Under the pieces are notes generated by a model. That model saw only the letters and a program-made list of their open reading frames with translations. It had not been told where the DNA came from and did no database searches. The translations under genes and the position numbers were made by a program. A stretch of 60,161 nucleotides of DNA from Paludibacteraceae bacterium (lineage in GTDB: Bacteria > Bacteroidota > Bacteroidia > Bacteroidales > Paludibacteraceae). Positions 1 to 7,727 of the stretch are shown one piece after another (positions within the stretch are counted from its first letter, which is position 1; every line of letters starts with the position of its first letter). Where the stretch lies: NCBI GenBank assembly GCA_017647145.1, contig JAGCLD010000041.1, forward strand, positions 1 to 60,161. Reading direction: 5' to 3'.

Positions 1-201
1 GCGTTGTGAATTGCTTTCAAAATTGTATCTTTGCATTATTAGCAACAACAATCCGTAGGTAGCCTCGGGCATGATTGAGTTGTGAATTGCTTTCAAAATT
101 GTATCTTTGCATTATTAGCAACAACCCCAACATCTGTGGCGCATTATTAATAGTGTTGTGAATTGCTTTCAAAATTGTATCTTTGCATTATTAGCAACAA
201 C
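1..201 (+). CRISPR. Type II-C CRISPR array (right-hand end), 47-bp repeats
   Basis: Three identical 47-bp repeats lie at 3-49, 79-125 and 155-201, beginning GTTGTGAATTGCTTTC and ending AGCAACAAC. They are separated by two 29-bp spacers (50-78 and 126-154). The array runs off the left edge of the window. Repeat length and the GTTGTG start are those of type II-C arrays in Bacteroidota. The reading direction is +, because the first 26 nt of the repeat are complementary to the tracrRNA anti-repeat at 7252-7275. The array therefore points toward cas2 and converges with the cas operon. The last repeat shows no decay. Confidence 0.97.
156..185 (+). promoter_or_regulatory. Promoter inside the CRISPR repeat (also in the other two copies)
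   Basis: Repeat positions 2-4 read TTG and positions 24-31 read TATCTTTG, with 19 bp between them. This matches the Bacteroidota consensus TTTG-N19-21-TAnnTTTG. The -7 boxes are at 26-33, 102-109 and 178-185. Initiation would fall about 6-8 nt after the box, near repeat position 37-39, so each transcript would start just before the next spacer. In the last repeat (155-201) the promoter would only read into the array end. The match is seen in the sequence; activity is inferred. Confidence 0.6.
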
Positions 202-279
202 TCACTATGAGTAAAGCAGTGAGAAACAAAGCCTTACAAAGCTTATCATGCAAGAAAAAAAGTAGTTGCTATAATAGTG

Positions 280-309
280 AATCCCGCCTTTCAAGCGGGA
301 TTTATTATT

Positions 310-310
<1 letters not shown>
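280..310 (+). terminator. Hairpin at the end of the CRISPR array
   Basis: An 8-bp perfect stem, AATCCCGC (280-287) with GCGGGATT (295-302), has a 7-nt loop and is followed by the T-rich run TATTATTT. It lies between the last repeat and the cas2 stop codon. It could end array transcription on the + strand and also serve the converging cas operon. Confidence 0.6.
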
Positions 311-651
<341 letters not shown>

Positions 652-1590
652 CTATTTCTCCGGATAAATTATCTTGCGTTGTTCACCACTAAAACACTTA
701 TATAGAGAAGCAGTTGTTTGTGACACCGCCACCATCAATGGACTACGCCGCCCCTGAATCACAACGTCTATCGCTGGAATAACCAATAATTCAGCCTTCC
801 ACTCACGAGTAAGCTCGCCCGTTGGTAGCCCCTTATTCTTCACTACACCATACACTAATTCATCCACATAAGGACGATAAGGCTCCATAATATCATCCGC
901 CAGACAATACGCATTATATCGATTGTGGTGATGTATTCCCAATGTTGGGAGCAAGCCACTCCCCACCAATGCCCTTGCCACCACTGCACGCAAAATGGCA
1001 TAACCATAATTTAACAAATTGTTTGGAGGCACTCCATCTCTATCCCGTGTAAACCCTGCTATATGTTGTCCGAAAAGATATTTCCAATAATACGCAGCTG
1101 CCCTACCCTCTAAATTATCCGGATCTCCACTACGCACATCCTTTGCCCACACACGCATACACCTCACCTCTTCATTACGACAAGTAGCCAACACTGAAGC
1201 CTGATTATTAATCTTAGCCTGTATAGTCTGTTGCCACAACTGTTTCTTCAAGGGAACAGAAGCCTCAATCTGATGATGAAAACGCTCATTCTGTAGAGTA
1301 TTTCCACAAAGAGGCAACATCAGTCCCACAGGCATACTCCGACTATCACACGTAATCACCGCACAATTATTCTCCAACAAAGCCTCCATCACGCCCGAGG
1401 TGATGGTGATTTGCTTATGGTCAAGAATTACCACTCCAATATCCTCTATAGGTTTAGTTACTTCTGCCTGTTTCTTAAAACTCTCAGGCAAAGTATCATT
1501 CCGTTCCACCTCCGGCATCTTAATCACCAATTGTCCCTGCTTAAGCGACAAGTAAGTTGGATTTCCAAAATAGAGGGTCTTTTTAATCAT
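652..1590 (-). CDS. cas1: CRISPR-associated integrase Cas1 (type II)
   Basis: A protein of 312 aa that catalyses insertion of new spacers together with Cas2. Active-site landmarks are visible: Glu161 in NLEGRAAAYYW, the His cluster 220-222 in LGIHHHNRYNAYC, and LADDIMEPYRP with Asp232/Asp233 and Glu236. This HHHNRYN...LADD pattern is typical of type II Cas1. The start codon lies 5 bp after the RhuM-family stop and the stop lies 9 bp before cas2, so translation is probably coupled along the operon. All catalytic positions are intact, so the adaptation module looks functional. Confidence 0.97.
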   Translation of the reverse strand: MIKKTLYFGNPTYLSLKQGQLVIKMPEVERNDTLPESFKKQAEVTKPIEDIGVVILDHKQITITSGVMEALLENNCAVITCDSRSMPVGLMLPLCGNTLQNERFHHQIEASVPLKKQLWQQTIQAKINNQASVLATCRNEEVRCMRVWAKDVRSGDPDNLEGRAAAYYWKYLFGQHIAGFTRDRDGVPPNNLLNYGYAILRAVVARALVGSGLLPTLGIHHHNRYNAYCLADDIMEPYRPYVDELVYGVVKNKGLPTGELTREWKAELLVIPAIDVVIQGRRSPLMVAVSQTTASLYKCFSGEQRKIIYPEK

Positions 1591-1595
1591 GGTAA

Positions 1596-2612
1596 CTATC
1601 CTTTGAGTTTCTTTTGTTCCCGTTCAAAGTTTTCTATGAAATGCAGTTCTACCGGTGAGAGTTGATATTGCGTACGTTCTTTGAAACGGTCATATTCACT
1701 ATCCGCTTTTATCTTTGCCATTTCTGCCGAGACGCTCCCTGCATGACTTAGCAGTTCTTTTCCTGATAGCGTTAAGAAATCATCCAATTTCTGAATCCAA
1801 TCTTTCATATACATAGGTGTATGATTCTTTGCTTGCAGTTCAGCAAAGTCAAGATAAAGATTAACTATACGGTTTAAGGTGTCCAATTCATCTTCATTCA
1901 AGTAATTTTTGGCATATTCCGCATCGTTCTTTTTAGGCAACATACCTGTCCATGTAGTCAAACCCATAAAATCTTTTTCAGCATCTGCTCGATTGTATAT
2001 CACTTCAGCTGCTGTGTGTCCATGCACAGCAAAATGCATTTTGTTTTGCACGGTGGCAAAGAACTGTCTAGTCACTTCTGTACGAGGATCATAATCAATG
2101 CTCAGTGCATATATTTCCAATACTTTCCGATAAAATATTTTTTCAGAAGAACGGATATCGCGAATACGTGAAAGGAGTTCGTCGAAATAGTTTCCTCTCC
2201 CTGCATTCTTCAATATCTCATCATTCAGTGCAAATCCTTTTATCAAGAACTCTTTCAACACTTGAGTAGCCCAAATGCGAAATTGCACACCACGGTATGA
2301 ATTTACACGATAACCTATGCTGATTATCATGTCGAGGTTGTAATAATCAACCAAATGAGTTTGATATTTTCCCTCAATAGCACCATGTTGAGTGGTTGTT
2401 GCAAATTTTGCAACAACCACTTCCTTACTCAACTCTCCTTCTTCAAACACATTCTTTACATGCCTTGAAATAGTCGATTTGTTTCGCTGAAATAACTCTG
2501 CCATTTGGTCGATGGTCAACCAAACGGTGTCATTAGACAACGTTACTTCAATCTTGCTTTCCCCATCAGCAGTCTGATAGAGGATGATTTGTCCTTTATC
2601 TAGTTGTTCCAT
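1596..2612 (-). CDS. RhuM-family protein embedded in the cas operon
   Basis: A protein of 338 aa with the architecture of the RhuM family (named for a Salmonella pathogenicity-island gene; biochemical role unknown). The N-terminal third has a predicted helix-turn-helix (WLTIDQMAELFQRNKSTISR, about residues 31-50). Next come a family block LDMIISIGYRVNS...VQFRIWATQVL (about 93-118) and a conserved HGHTAAEVIYNRAD segment near residue 200. The C-terminus is helical and charged. No Fic motif, nuclease motif or membrane segment was seen. It starts 2 bp after the cas9 stop and ends 5 bp before cas1, so it is cotranscribed and probably translationally coupled with CRISPR genes. RhuM genes normally sit alone in islands. 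A DNA-binding regulator, a toxin-like factor or an anti-phage accessory are all possible. Confidence 0.85.
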   Translation of the reverse strand: MEQLDKGQIILYQTADGESKIEVTLSNDTVWLTIDQMAELFQRNKSTISRHVKNVFEEGELSKEVVVAKFATTTQHGAIEGKYQTHLVDYYNLDMIISIGYRVNSYRGVQFRIWATQVLKEFLIKGFALNDEILKNAGRGNYFDELLSRIRDIRSSEKIFYRKVLEIYALSIDYDPRTEVTRQFFATVQNKMHFAVHGHTAAEVIYNRADAEKDFMGLTTWTGMLPKKNDAEYAKNYLNEDELDTLNRIVNLYLDFAELQAKNHTPMYMKDWIQKLDDFLTLSGKELLSHAGSVSAEMAKIKADSEYDRFKERTQYQLSPVELHFIENFEREQKKLKG

Positions 2613-2614
2613 AA

Positions 2615-5600
2615 TTAATATCCGAGTTTAATTATACGACCCAATCTATCTACTTTCACAGGTATACAAACTTCTTTTATCATTTCACCGGTTATAGCAC
2701 GTTCCATTTTATTAGAAGAAGAATATTCATATTTATTTATAATTGAACTCGCTACATTTCCTTTTATGAAAAAGCATTGTTTTTTATTTGCAGAAACCAT
2801 TTTATATAACCTATTACAATCCAATGGAAGATTTATTTTACTACTATTTATTTCCTCAATAGTAGGTACATATACCAAATCATTAGGCGATAAGAAAAAC
2901 TTTAATTCCTTTCCATCATAATCAACTGGAACAGGCGACAATCCTTGTATTCTTCTTTCTATTACAGCTTTTAATGGAATTGTTGCAAACGCTCGTTTTG
3001 GTGTAAGTTTTTTAGATATACTATCCATTTCCTTTTCTTCATAAATAGCAAAATAAAGGTTTGTTCCATCATCTGCTTCTACAAACTTTGAAAACTTATT
3101 TCCTTTTTCTCCAATCGCAAACTTATTAGCCTCTTCATAATAACGCACTTTTAATATAGGTTGATGAAACTTACCACCATTCAATCCTATAATATTACGG
3201 TTCATTTCATCAATACCATCGGCAGAAAAAGCTAGTTCCGGATTATTTTCCTTCAACTCCAAATGACGCAACAATATCTTCTGAATACCCGTATCCGTTA
3301 CACTCTCCTCGATTTTCTTTTTATTGAAACTTGTATCCAAAGATTTTCTTGTAGCAAAATATCTATCCTTGGTTTCCTTGGTAAAATAATAAACTGCTAT
3401 CTTGGATAAGTTGATATCTTGCCAGATATCCTTATTAGTTTCAAAATACTTCTTTACTTTCTTTGCATCATAACCTTGCATTAATAAAGATGAAAGTTTT
3501 GCCTTAAATTCTTTCTCTACAATCCTCGAAGGATTCTTTATCGCCTCATTCAATGATACAACCTTGATTTTTCTCAAATTCACTTCTCCAAATACCGTAT
3601 CCTTGTGCATCGGTTTACGGATAGCCCAATTAGTACCTTCTTGCTTAACAAGATTCTTCTTATCATCCTCAAAACGAACATACATATTGGTCGCTTTATT
3701 GATAACACGCAGATTTTGCTTAAAGCTAACTATTGTATTATTTAAAGTTGAATATACATTTTCTGCAAAGTTAGTCCATGGTTTCTTTATTGTCCACTTG
3801 TAGTTACCATTAGAATCAGTCTTTACCTTTTCACACAAGACTTTTTGCAAATCGTATCTTGAAGTTTGGGCTTTTGAACTTGCCGATTCGTTGTTTAAAT
3901 AATTCACTATATTTCTATTCGCACAAGCTATCACTATAGCGTCCATTGCATGATGGCGATGATCTATGCGTTTTTTATTAAATCCTTTTTGCAATTCAAG
4001 TGGCATTGAAGGAATAAGATGTCCCTCACTATTTATCGCAGTAAAGGAATTAGTTCCTGTAATCTCATTAAGGCGTTGGAATCGTGGGAGAATTAGTTCA
4101 TTCCATTTATCATTCAGTCCCCAATCCTTTTTCAAACGATCAGTAACACCACCCGTACAGACAATTACATTCTTGGATATAGATTCTTCTTCTCCTTCTT
4201 CACGAACAATGTTTGACAATAGCCCCTTTACAACCTTACTTATATAACGACTATCATTCAATTGCCGTGCGATGAACTCTTCAGGAATAGAATCCATCAA
4301 CAGTTTACGCATCTTTGCACGATTCCGACCATAATGGTCTTTTACAAACTGTTCATATTCTTCCTCTGTAAAGATTTTCACCACCTTACCAAATGATAAC
4401 TCTATTTTTTCGCCATGATGTTTCTTTATAAATTCAAATCCCAACTGATTATCTTTCAATTTATTTACTTCCGATTCACATATCACTTTATTCGAGAATG
4501 AATCATCAAAATAGCGGGATTGAGGAATCACATGCTCAATCTCATATGCAGAAGTAAACAATTTAGCCAATGGTATAGGCTGCCCTGTGTATGGTGAGCG
4601 ATATTTCTGTTCTAACCACAACTTGTATCGGAGAACTTCACTTCTTGTAGGACGTTTCTTTACATCGCTTTCTTTGAACTTCTTCAATACATTGTCAATC
4701 TCTTCCGGTATGTTATCTACACTATCCAAAACACCTTCTTCATAGATACGCAATATATCTTGTTGACTTGGTGAATATGGACGAACGTTTTCTATCTCAA
4801 ATTCCGGATTAGCAAACTCCATCAACAAAGCTTTAATACGGAGATTAGTATTTTCATTGTCGGCTATTTGTTGAGTCATCTTCTTACGCTTGTCTGCCGG
4901 ATTTTTCATTTCACGGCCAAGCTCCACATGGATTTCATCAATGATACCATATTGTGCCCATATATCATGAACCGTACGCATGGTTTCCGTAATGACTTGC
5001 TCTACAATCGGATTACGCAAAGAGTGTTGTTTGAAAGAATCCAAATATTTCTGCAAATCGTCCGGCGATTCCCATTTTGCTATATCCTTTGTTTCCGAAT
5101 GGCGACCGTAAACTACATAACATGCCAACCACAATGGTAGTCCCTTAAATTGTGATACATCCGTAAAGTGGATAGCTTTCTCTCTGACTCTATTCTTTAT
5201 CTTTTCATCATACTCACCCGTTACTATCTTTTCAATTCTAATGCGAGTTTCATCATCAATGGTTGTTTCCGCCCAATATTTACCCATTCTCATCAAAGCC
5301 AATAATTTCTTGATTGCCTTGGCTGAATATGCTCCATATTCTTTCTTGAATGGTGGGAACTTCTGGAATGTCTCTACAAACGAATCGTCCAAAGAGTATG
5401 TTTCAGCATACTTATGCAATGCCTTACCCAATTCCTGCTTATCATCAATGGAATATAGCAGATGCCACAATCTTTCTTCCAATTCTGCTGTCAAGAAGTC
5501 CGACGAAATACCGGCCTTGGATAAATACGACAATAACTGAGCACGAGTTTCATTACATGGATACTCCTTGTCTTCTACATAATTCCAACGATAATTATCC

Positions 5601-7093
5601 GCATCTTTTTTCAAACCAAATGCTGGATATTTCAAGAAAGATTTCTGAGTAATCGTCTTTTTCTCGTTCAACCAATCAAACAAAGCAACATAATCTTCTT
5701 CAGTCTTCAAGAAATCTTGTGTCACATCTACATCATCTGCCAATCCTTTTTTATAGATACGCAAATTGCTCAAGAATTGCCATAGACGAAATTCTTGGTA
5801 CAAAGGATGTGATTTGGCAATGCATTTCACACCATACTTCTTTTCTTCACCAGTTGCTTTATCAATACCAATGTGTTCTTCGTATGGACAATTGGCTATC
5901 AATGATTTCTTAGTTTTCAACGGACGCTGATAAAACAAGATATCATCCACAAACAGATATGTGAAATTTCTGTTTGCAATATTCAGACGATATGCCTCAT
6001 TACTTGGATATAATTCTTCAATGCAAGCCTTATACAATTCATCGTTCTGCAACTCCGGATGATATTCAGTCTGCTTATCTACAATTCTTTTCAATTCTTC
6101 TTTATAGAATTTTCGCTCAATGGTACGTACCAGTTTACCACGTACCTTTTGACTTGGATTTTGTAAAATAGAATCGTAGATATATGCACCAACTGTCTTG
6201 CCGGAATCTGTAATCTCAGATTGTGTTCTTTCCTTTATCAAAGTCCAATCATCTTCTTTAGGCGAACGGAATGAACGTTTTACATTTCCATCCTTATCTT
6301 TCTTAGGCGTACCATCTTCGTTAATGTCCGTAGTTACTATAAACTCTTTTATCTTACCTACCCAATCCAAAGGCACATCACTTGTCCGTCTATAAATCCA
6401 GCCATTTTCCAAATGCACATTATACCATACATCCTTACCTCGCTTTTCTCCTGTATCTTCAACCGAAACCACCTTCAAAGCAACATATTCCACTTTCTTG
6501 TTGCTTACGGTCTCTTCTTCCTCTCCACGTAATTGATAATATCCACGCTTCTGATTGAAGTTCAAGAGTACCCAAGCTAACTCTTCTTTAGAAATCTTTT
6601 GGGTTAAAGCTTTTTTACGAAGATAATAAATAGTCCAATCGTACGGAATCTTCTTTCCTGCGAGTTCTGGATGCACCATCTTAAAGTCCTCCAACATCTC
6701 ATTAAAAGAGTCAACAAACAAGAACTCATATTTACCGATGCAGTTTTTACACCAAGCCAATTTAGGTTCTTCACCTTCCTTGATTTGGCCATAACGGTTC
6801 AAGGCCTGCAAATAATGAGATGGCAAGAATCCAAGAATATCAAGTACTCGATGCAAACGTTCTCTACGCAACAAGCATCTCTCCAACAAATGACGAACCC
6901 CACGCAGGCGTGTTCTTTCCGCTGTTTGCGAGATAGAAATTCCACGATCAAAATCACCTAAAGTAGCAGCATCCATCGGTATAATCCTACTACCCATTCC
7001 GTCTATACCAATAGGATTGCCATTTTCATCTGCATTCACCACTGCCCATCCAATACTATTCGTACCCAAATCTAATCCTAAAATCTTCTTCAT
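2615..7093 (-). CDS. cas9: Type II-C Cas9 RNA-guided DNA endonuclease
   Basis: A protein of 1492 aa counted from the Met at 7093. An in-frame ATG 15 codons upstream is less likely, because the RuvC-I motif should lie within about ten residues of the start. RuvC-I is GLDLGTNSIGWAVV (Asp8). An arginine-rich bridge helix follows (RTRLRGVRHLLERCLLRRER). RuvC-II is HVELGREM (Glu724), the HNH domain is YEIEHVIPQSRYFDDSF (His854), and RuvC-III is RHHAMDAIVIAC (His1048, Asp1051). All catalytic residues are present, so both strands of a target should be cut. The length exceeds the roughly 1000-1100 aa of Neisseria or Campylobacter II-C enzymes but fits large Bacteroidota versions. It is the first gene of the operon and diverges from the tracrRNA. 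Confidence 0.97.
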   Translation of the reverse strand: MKKILGLDLGTNSIGWAVVNADENGNPIGIDGMGSRIIPMDAATLGDFDRGISISQTAERTRLRGVRHLLERCLLRRERLHRVLDILGFLPSHYLQALNRYGQIKEGEEPKLAWCKNCIGKYEFLFVDSFNEMLEDFKMVHPELAGKKIPYDWTIYYLRKKALTQKISKEELAWVLLNFNQKRGYYQLRGEEEETVSNKKVEYVALKVVSVEDTGEKRGKDVWYNVHLENGWIYRRTSDVPLDWVGKIKEFIVTTDINEDGTPKKDKDGNVKRSFRSPKEDDWTLIKERTQSEITDSGKTVGAYIYDSILQNPSQKVRGKLVRTIERKFYKEELKRIVDKQTEYHPELQNDELYKACIEELYPSNEAYRLNIANRNFTYLFVDDILFYQRPLKTKKSLIANCPYEEHIGIDKATGEEKKYGVKCIAKSHPLYQEFRLWQFLSNLRIYKKGLADDVDVTQDFLKTEEDYVALFDWLNEKKTITQKSFLKYPAFGLKKDADNYRWNYVEDKEYPCNETRAQLLSYLSKAGISSDFLTAELEERLWHLLYSIDDKQELGKALHKYAETYSLDDSFVETFQKFPPFKKEYGAYSAKAIKKLLALMRMGKYWAETTIDDETRIRIEKIVTGEYDEKIKNRVREKAIHFTDVSQFKGLPLWLACYVVYGRHSETKDIAKWESPDDLQKYLDSFKQHSLRNPIVEQVITETMRTVHDIWAQYGIIDEIHVELGREMKNPADKRKKMTQQIADNENTNLRIKALLMEFANPEFEIENVRPYSPSQQDILRIYEEGVLDSVDNIPEEIDNVLKKFKESDVKKRPTRSEVLRYKLWLEQKYRSPYTGQPIPLAKLFTSAYEIEHVIPQSRYFDDSFSNKVICESEVNKLKDNQLGFEFIKKHHGEKIELSFGKVVKIFTEEEYEQFVKDHYGRNRAKMRKLLMDSIPEEFIARQLNDSRYISKVVKGLLSNIVREEGEEESISKNVIVCTGGVTDRLKKDWGLNDKWNELILPRFQRLNEITGTNSFTAINSEGHLIPSMPLELQKGFNKKRIDHRHHAMDAIVIACANRNIVNYLNNESASSKAQTSRYDLQKVLCEKVKTDSNGNYKWTIKKPWTNFAENVYSTLNNTIVSFKQNLRVINKATNMYVRFEDDKKNLVKQEGTNWAIRKPMHKDTVFGEVNLRKIKVVSLNEAIKNPSRIVEKEFKAKLSSLLMQGYDAKKVKKYFETNKDIWQDINLSKIAVYYFTKETKDRYFATRKSLDTSFNKKKIEESVTDTGIQKILLRHLELKENNPELAFSADGIDEMNRNIIGLNGGKFHQPILKVRYYEEANKFAIGEKGNKFSKFVEADDGTNLYFAIYEEKEMDSISKKLTPKRAFATIPLKAVIERRIQGLSPVPVDYDGKELKFFLSPNDLVYVPTIEEINSSKINLPLDCNRLYKMVSANKKQCFFIKGNVASSIINKYEYSSSNKMERAITGEMIKEVCIPVKVDRLGRIIKLGY

Positions 7094-7168
7094 TGTATAT
7101 ATTTTTTTATTACTACAAATGTAATATAAATGAATCAAATAAACTCAATCAAATTTAATGCTTTGTAG

Positions 7169-7199
7169 CAAAAATAATGTGATTTTTGCAAAATACAAA
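7169..7199 (-). promoter_or_regulatory. Promoter of the cas9 operon
   Basis: On the minus strand TTTG (7196-7199) and TATTTTTG (7169-7176) are separated by exactly 19 bp, a full match to the Bacteroidota promoter consensus. Transcription would start near 7162 and give a leader of about 70 nt before cas9. A second, weaker TACATTTG box lies at 7116-7123. Confidence 0.7.
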
Positions 7200-7217
7200 C
7201 ATAAAAAGTGTTAATTC

Positions 7218-7249
7218 TTTTAGAATTTCATTTTTTATATCTATATTTG
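7218..7249 (+). promoter_or_regulatory. tracrRNA promoter
   Basis: A TATATTTG -7 box occupies 7242-7249, with a weak TTTT -33 element 20 bp upstream (7218-7221). The predicted start near 7255 falls inside the anti-repeat, which is where a type II-C tracrRNA would be expected to begin. Confidence 0.65.
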
Positions 7250-7254
7250 CCATA

Positions 7255-7335
7255 CAATTTTGAAGCAATTCACAATAAGGATTATTCCGTTGTGAAAACA
7301 TTAGGTTCCCTCGTCCTTAACGGGGGATTTTTTTT
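7255..7335 (+). ncRNA. tracrRNA
   Basis: The anti-repeat (7252-7275) is the reverse complement of repeat positions 1-26 except for one missing A, giving a single bulge. It is followed by a small nexus-like hairpin GGATTATTCC (7279-7288). The end is an intrinsic terminator: TCCCTCG (7307-7313), a 7-nt loop, CGGGGGA (7321-7327) and eight T. The RNA of about 80 nt would pair with crRNA to load Cas9. It lies just upstream of cas9 on the opposite strand, so cas9 and tracrRNA are divergently transcribed. The 5' end is inferred from the promoter position. Confidence 0.88.
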
Positions 7336-7472
7336 ATCTCCAAATAAATAATTTCTCACTCCATCATACTCCTTCTCACCACATACATACTTTCTTCTCA
7401 CTCACACCTCCTCTCTCCTCCCAAACCACTACTCAAAAAAAACACCTAACTTTGTAAATTTTTTCCTACCGG

Positions 7473-7571
7473 ACACGTAGGATACACGTAGGATACACGT
7501 AGGATACACGTAGGATACACGTAGGATACACGTAGGATACACGTAGGATACACGTAGGATAAAGATAGGAT
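7473..7571. repeat. 11-bp tandem repeat array
   Basis: Eight perfect consecutive copies of ACACGTAGGAT fill 7473-7560, followed by one altered copy AAAGATAGGAT (7561-7571). It is preceded by the motif TACCGGACA (7467-7475). The array lies in the roughly 390-bp space between the tracrRNA terminator and the porin gene. No gene was recognised in that space; the open frame through the array only translates the repeat. Confidence 0.97.
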
Positions 7572-7587
7572 AAAGAGACAAAACAGA

Positions 7588-7621
7588 TCGGTGTAAAGTA
7601 ATCGAATTCACATTACACCGA
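7588..7621. other. Intergenic hairpin
   Basis: A 9-bp perfect inverted repeat, TCGGTGTAA (7588-7596) with TTACACCGA (7613-7621), has a 16-nt loop and no T-run after it. It lies about 70 bp before the porin promoter. Its role is unknown. Confidence 0.6.
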
Positions 7622-7689
7622 AACCATACAAGAAAACGGACAAAACAAGCTCAATAAAATCCAAGTGATCGCTTCACAGATAAGTCTAT

Positions 7690-7720
7690 TTTGACGATTC
7701 TCTGCTATTTTGTAACTTTG
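7690..7720 (+). promoter_or_regulatory. Porin gene promoter
   Basis: TTTG (7690-7693), 19 bp, then TAACTTTG (7713-7720) is a perfect consensus match. The box ends only 7 bp before the ATG at 7728, so the predicted transcript would have almost no leader. Confidence 0.7.
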
Positions 7721-7727
7721 CATTTGA

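Noticed and set aside
1596-2612. Fic/AMP-transferase function for the RhuM-family protein
   Set aside because: No HPFxxGNGR-type motif is present; only the HGHTAAE segment is superficially similar.
7429-7611. 60-aa open frame on the minus strand through the 11-bp array
   Set aside because: It is only the translation of the tandem repeat (YPTCILRVSYV repeated) and has no promoter.
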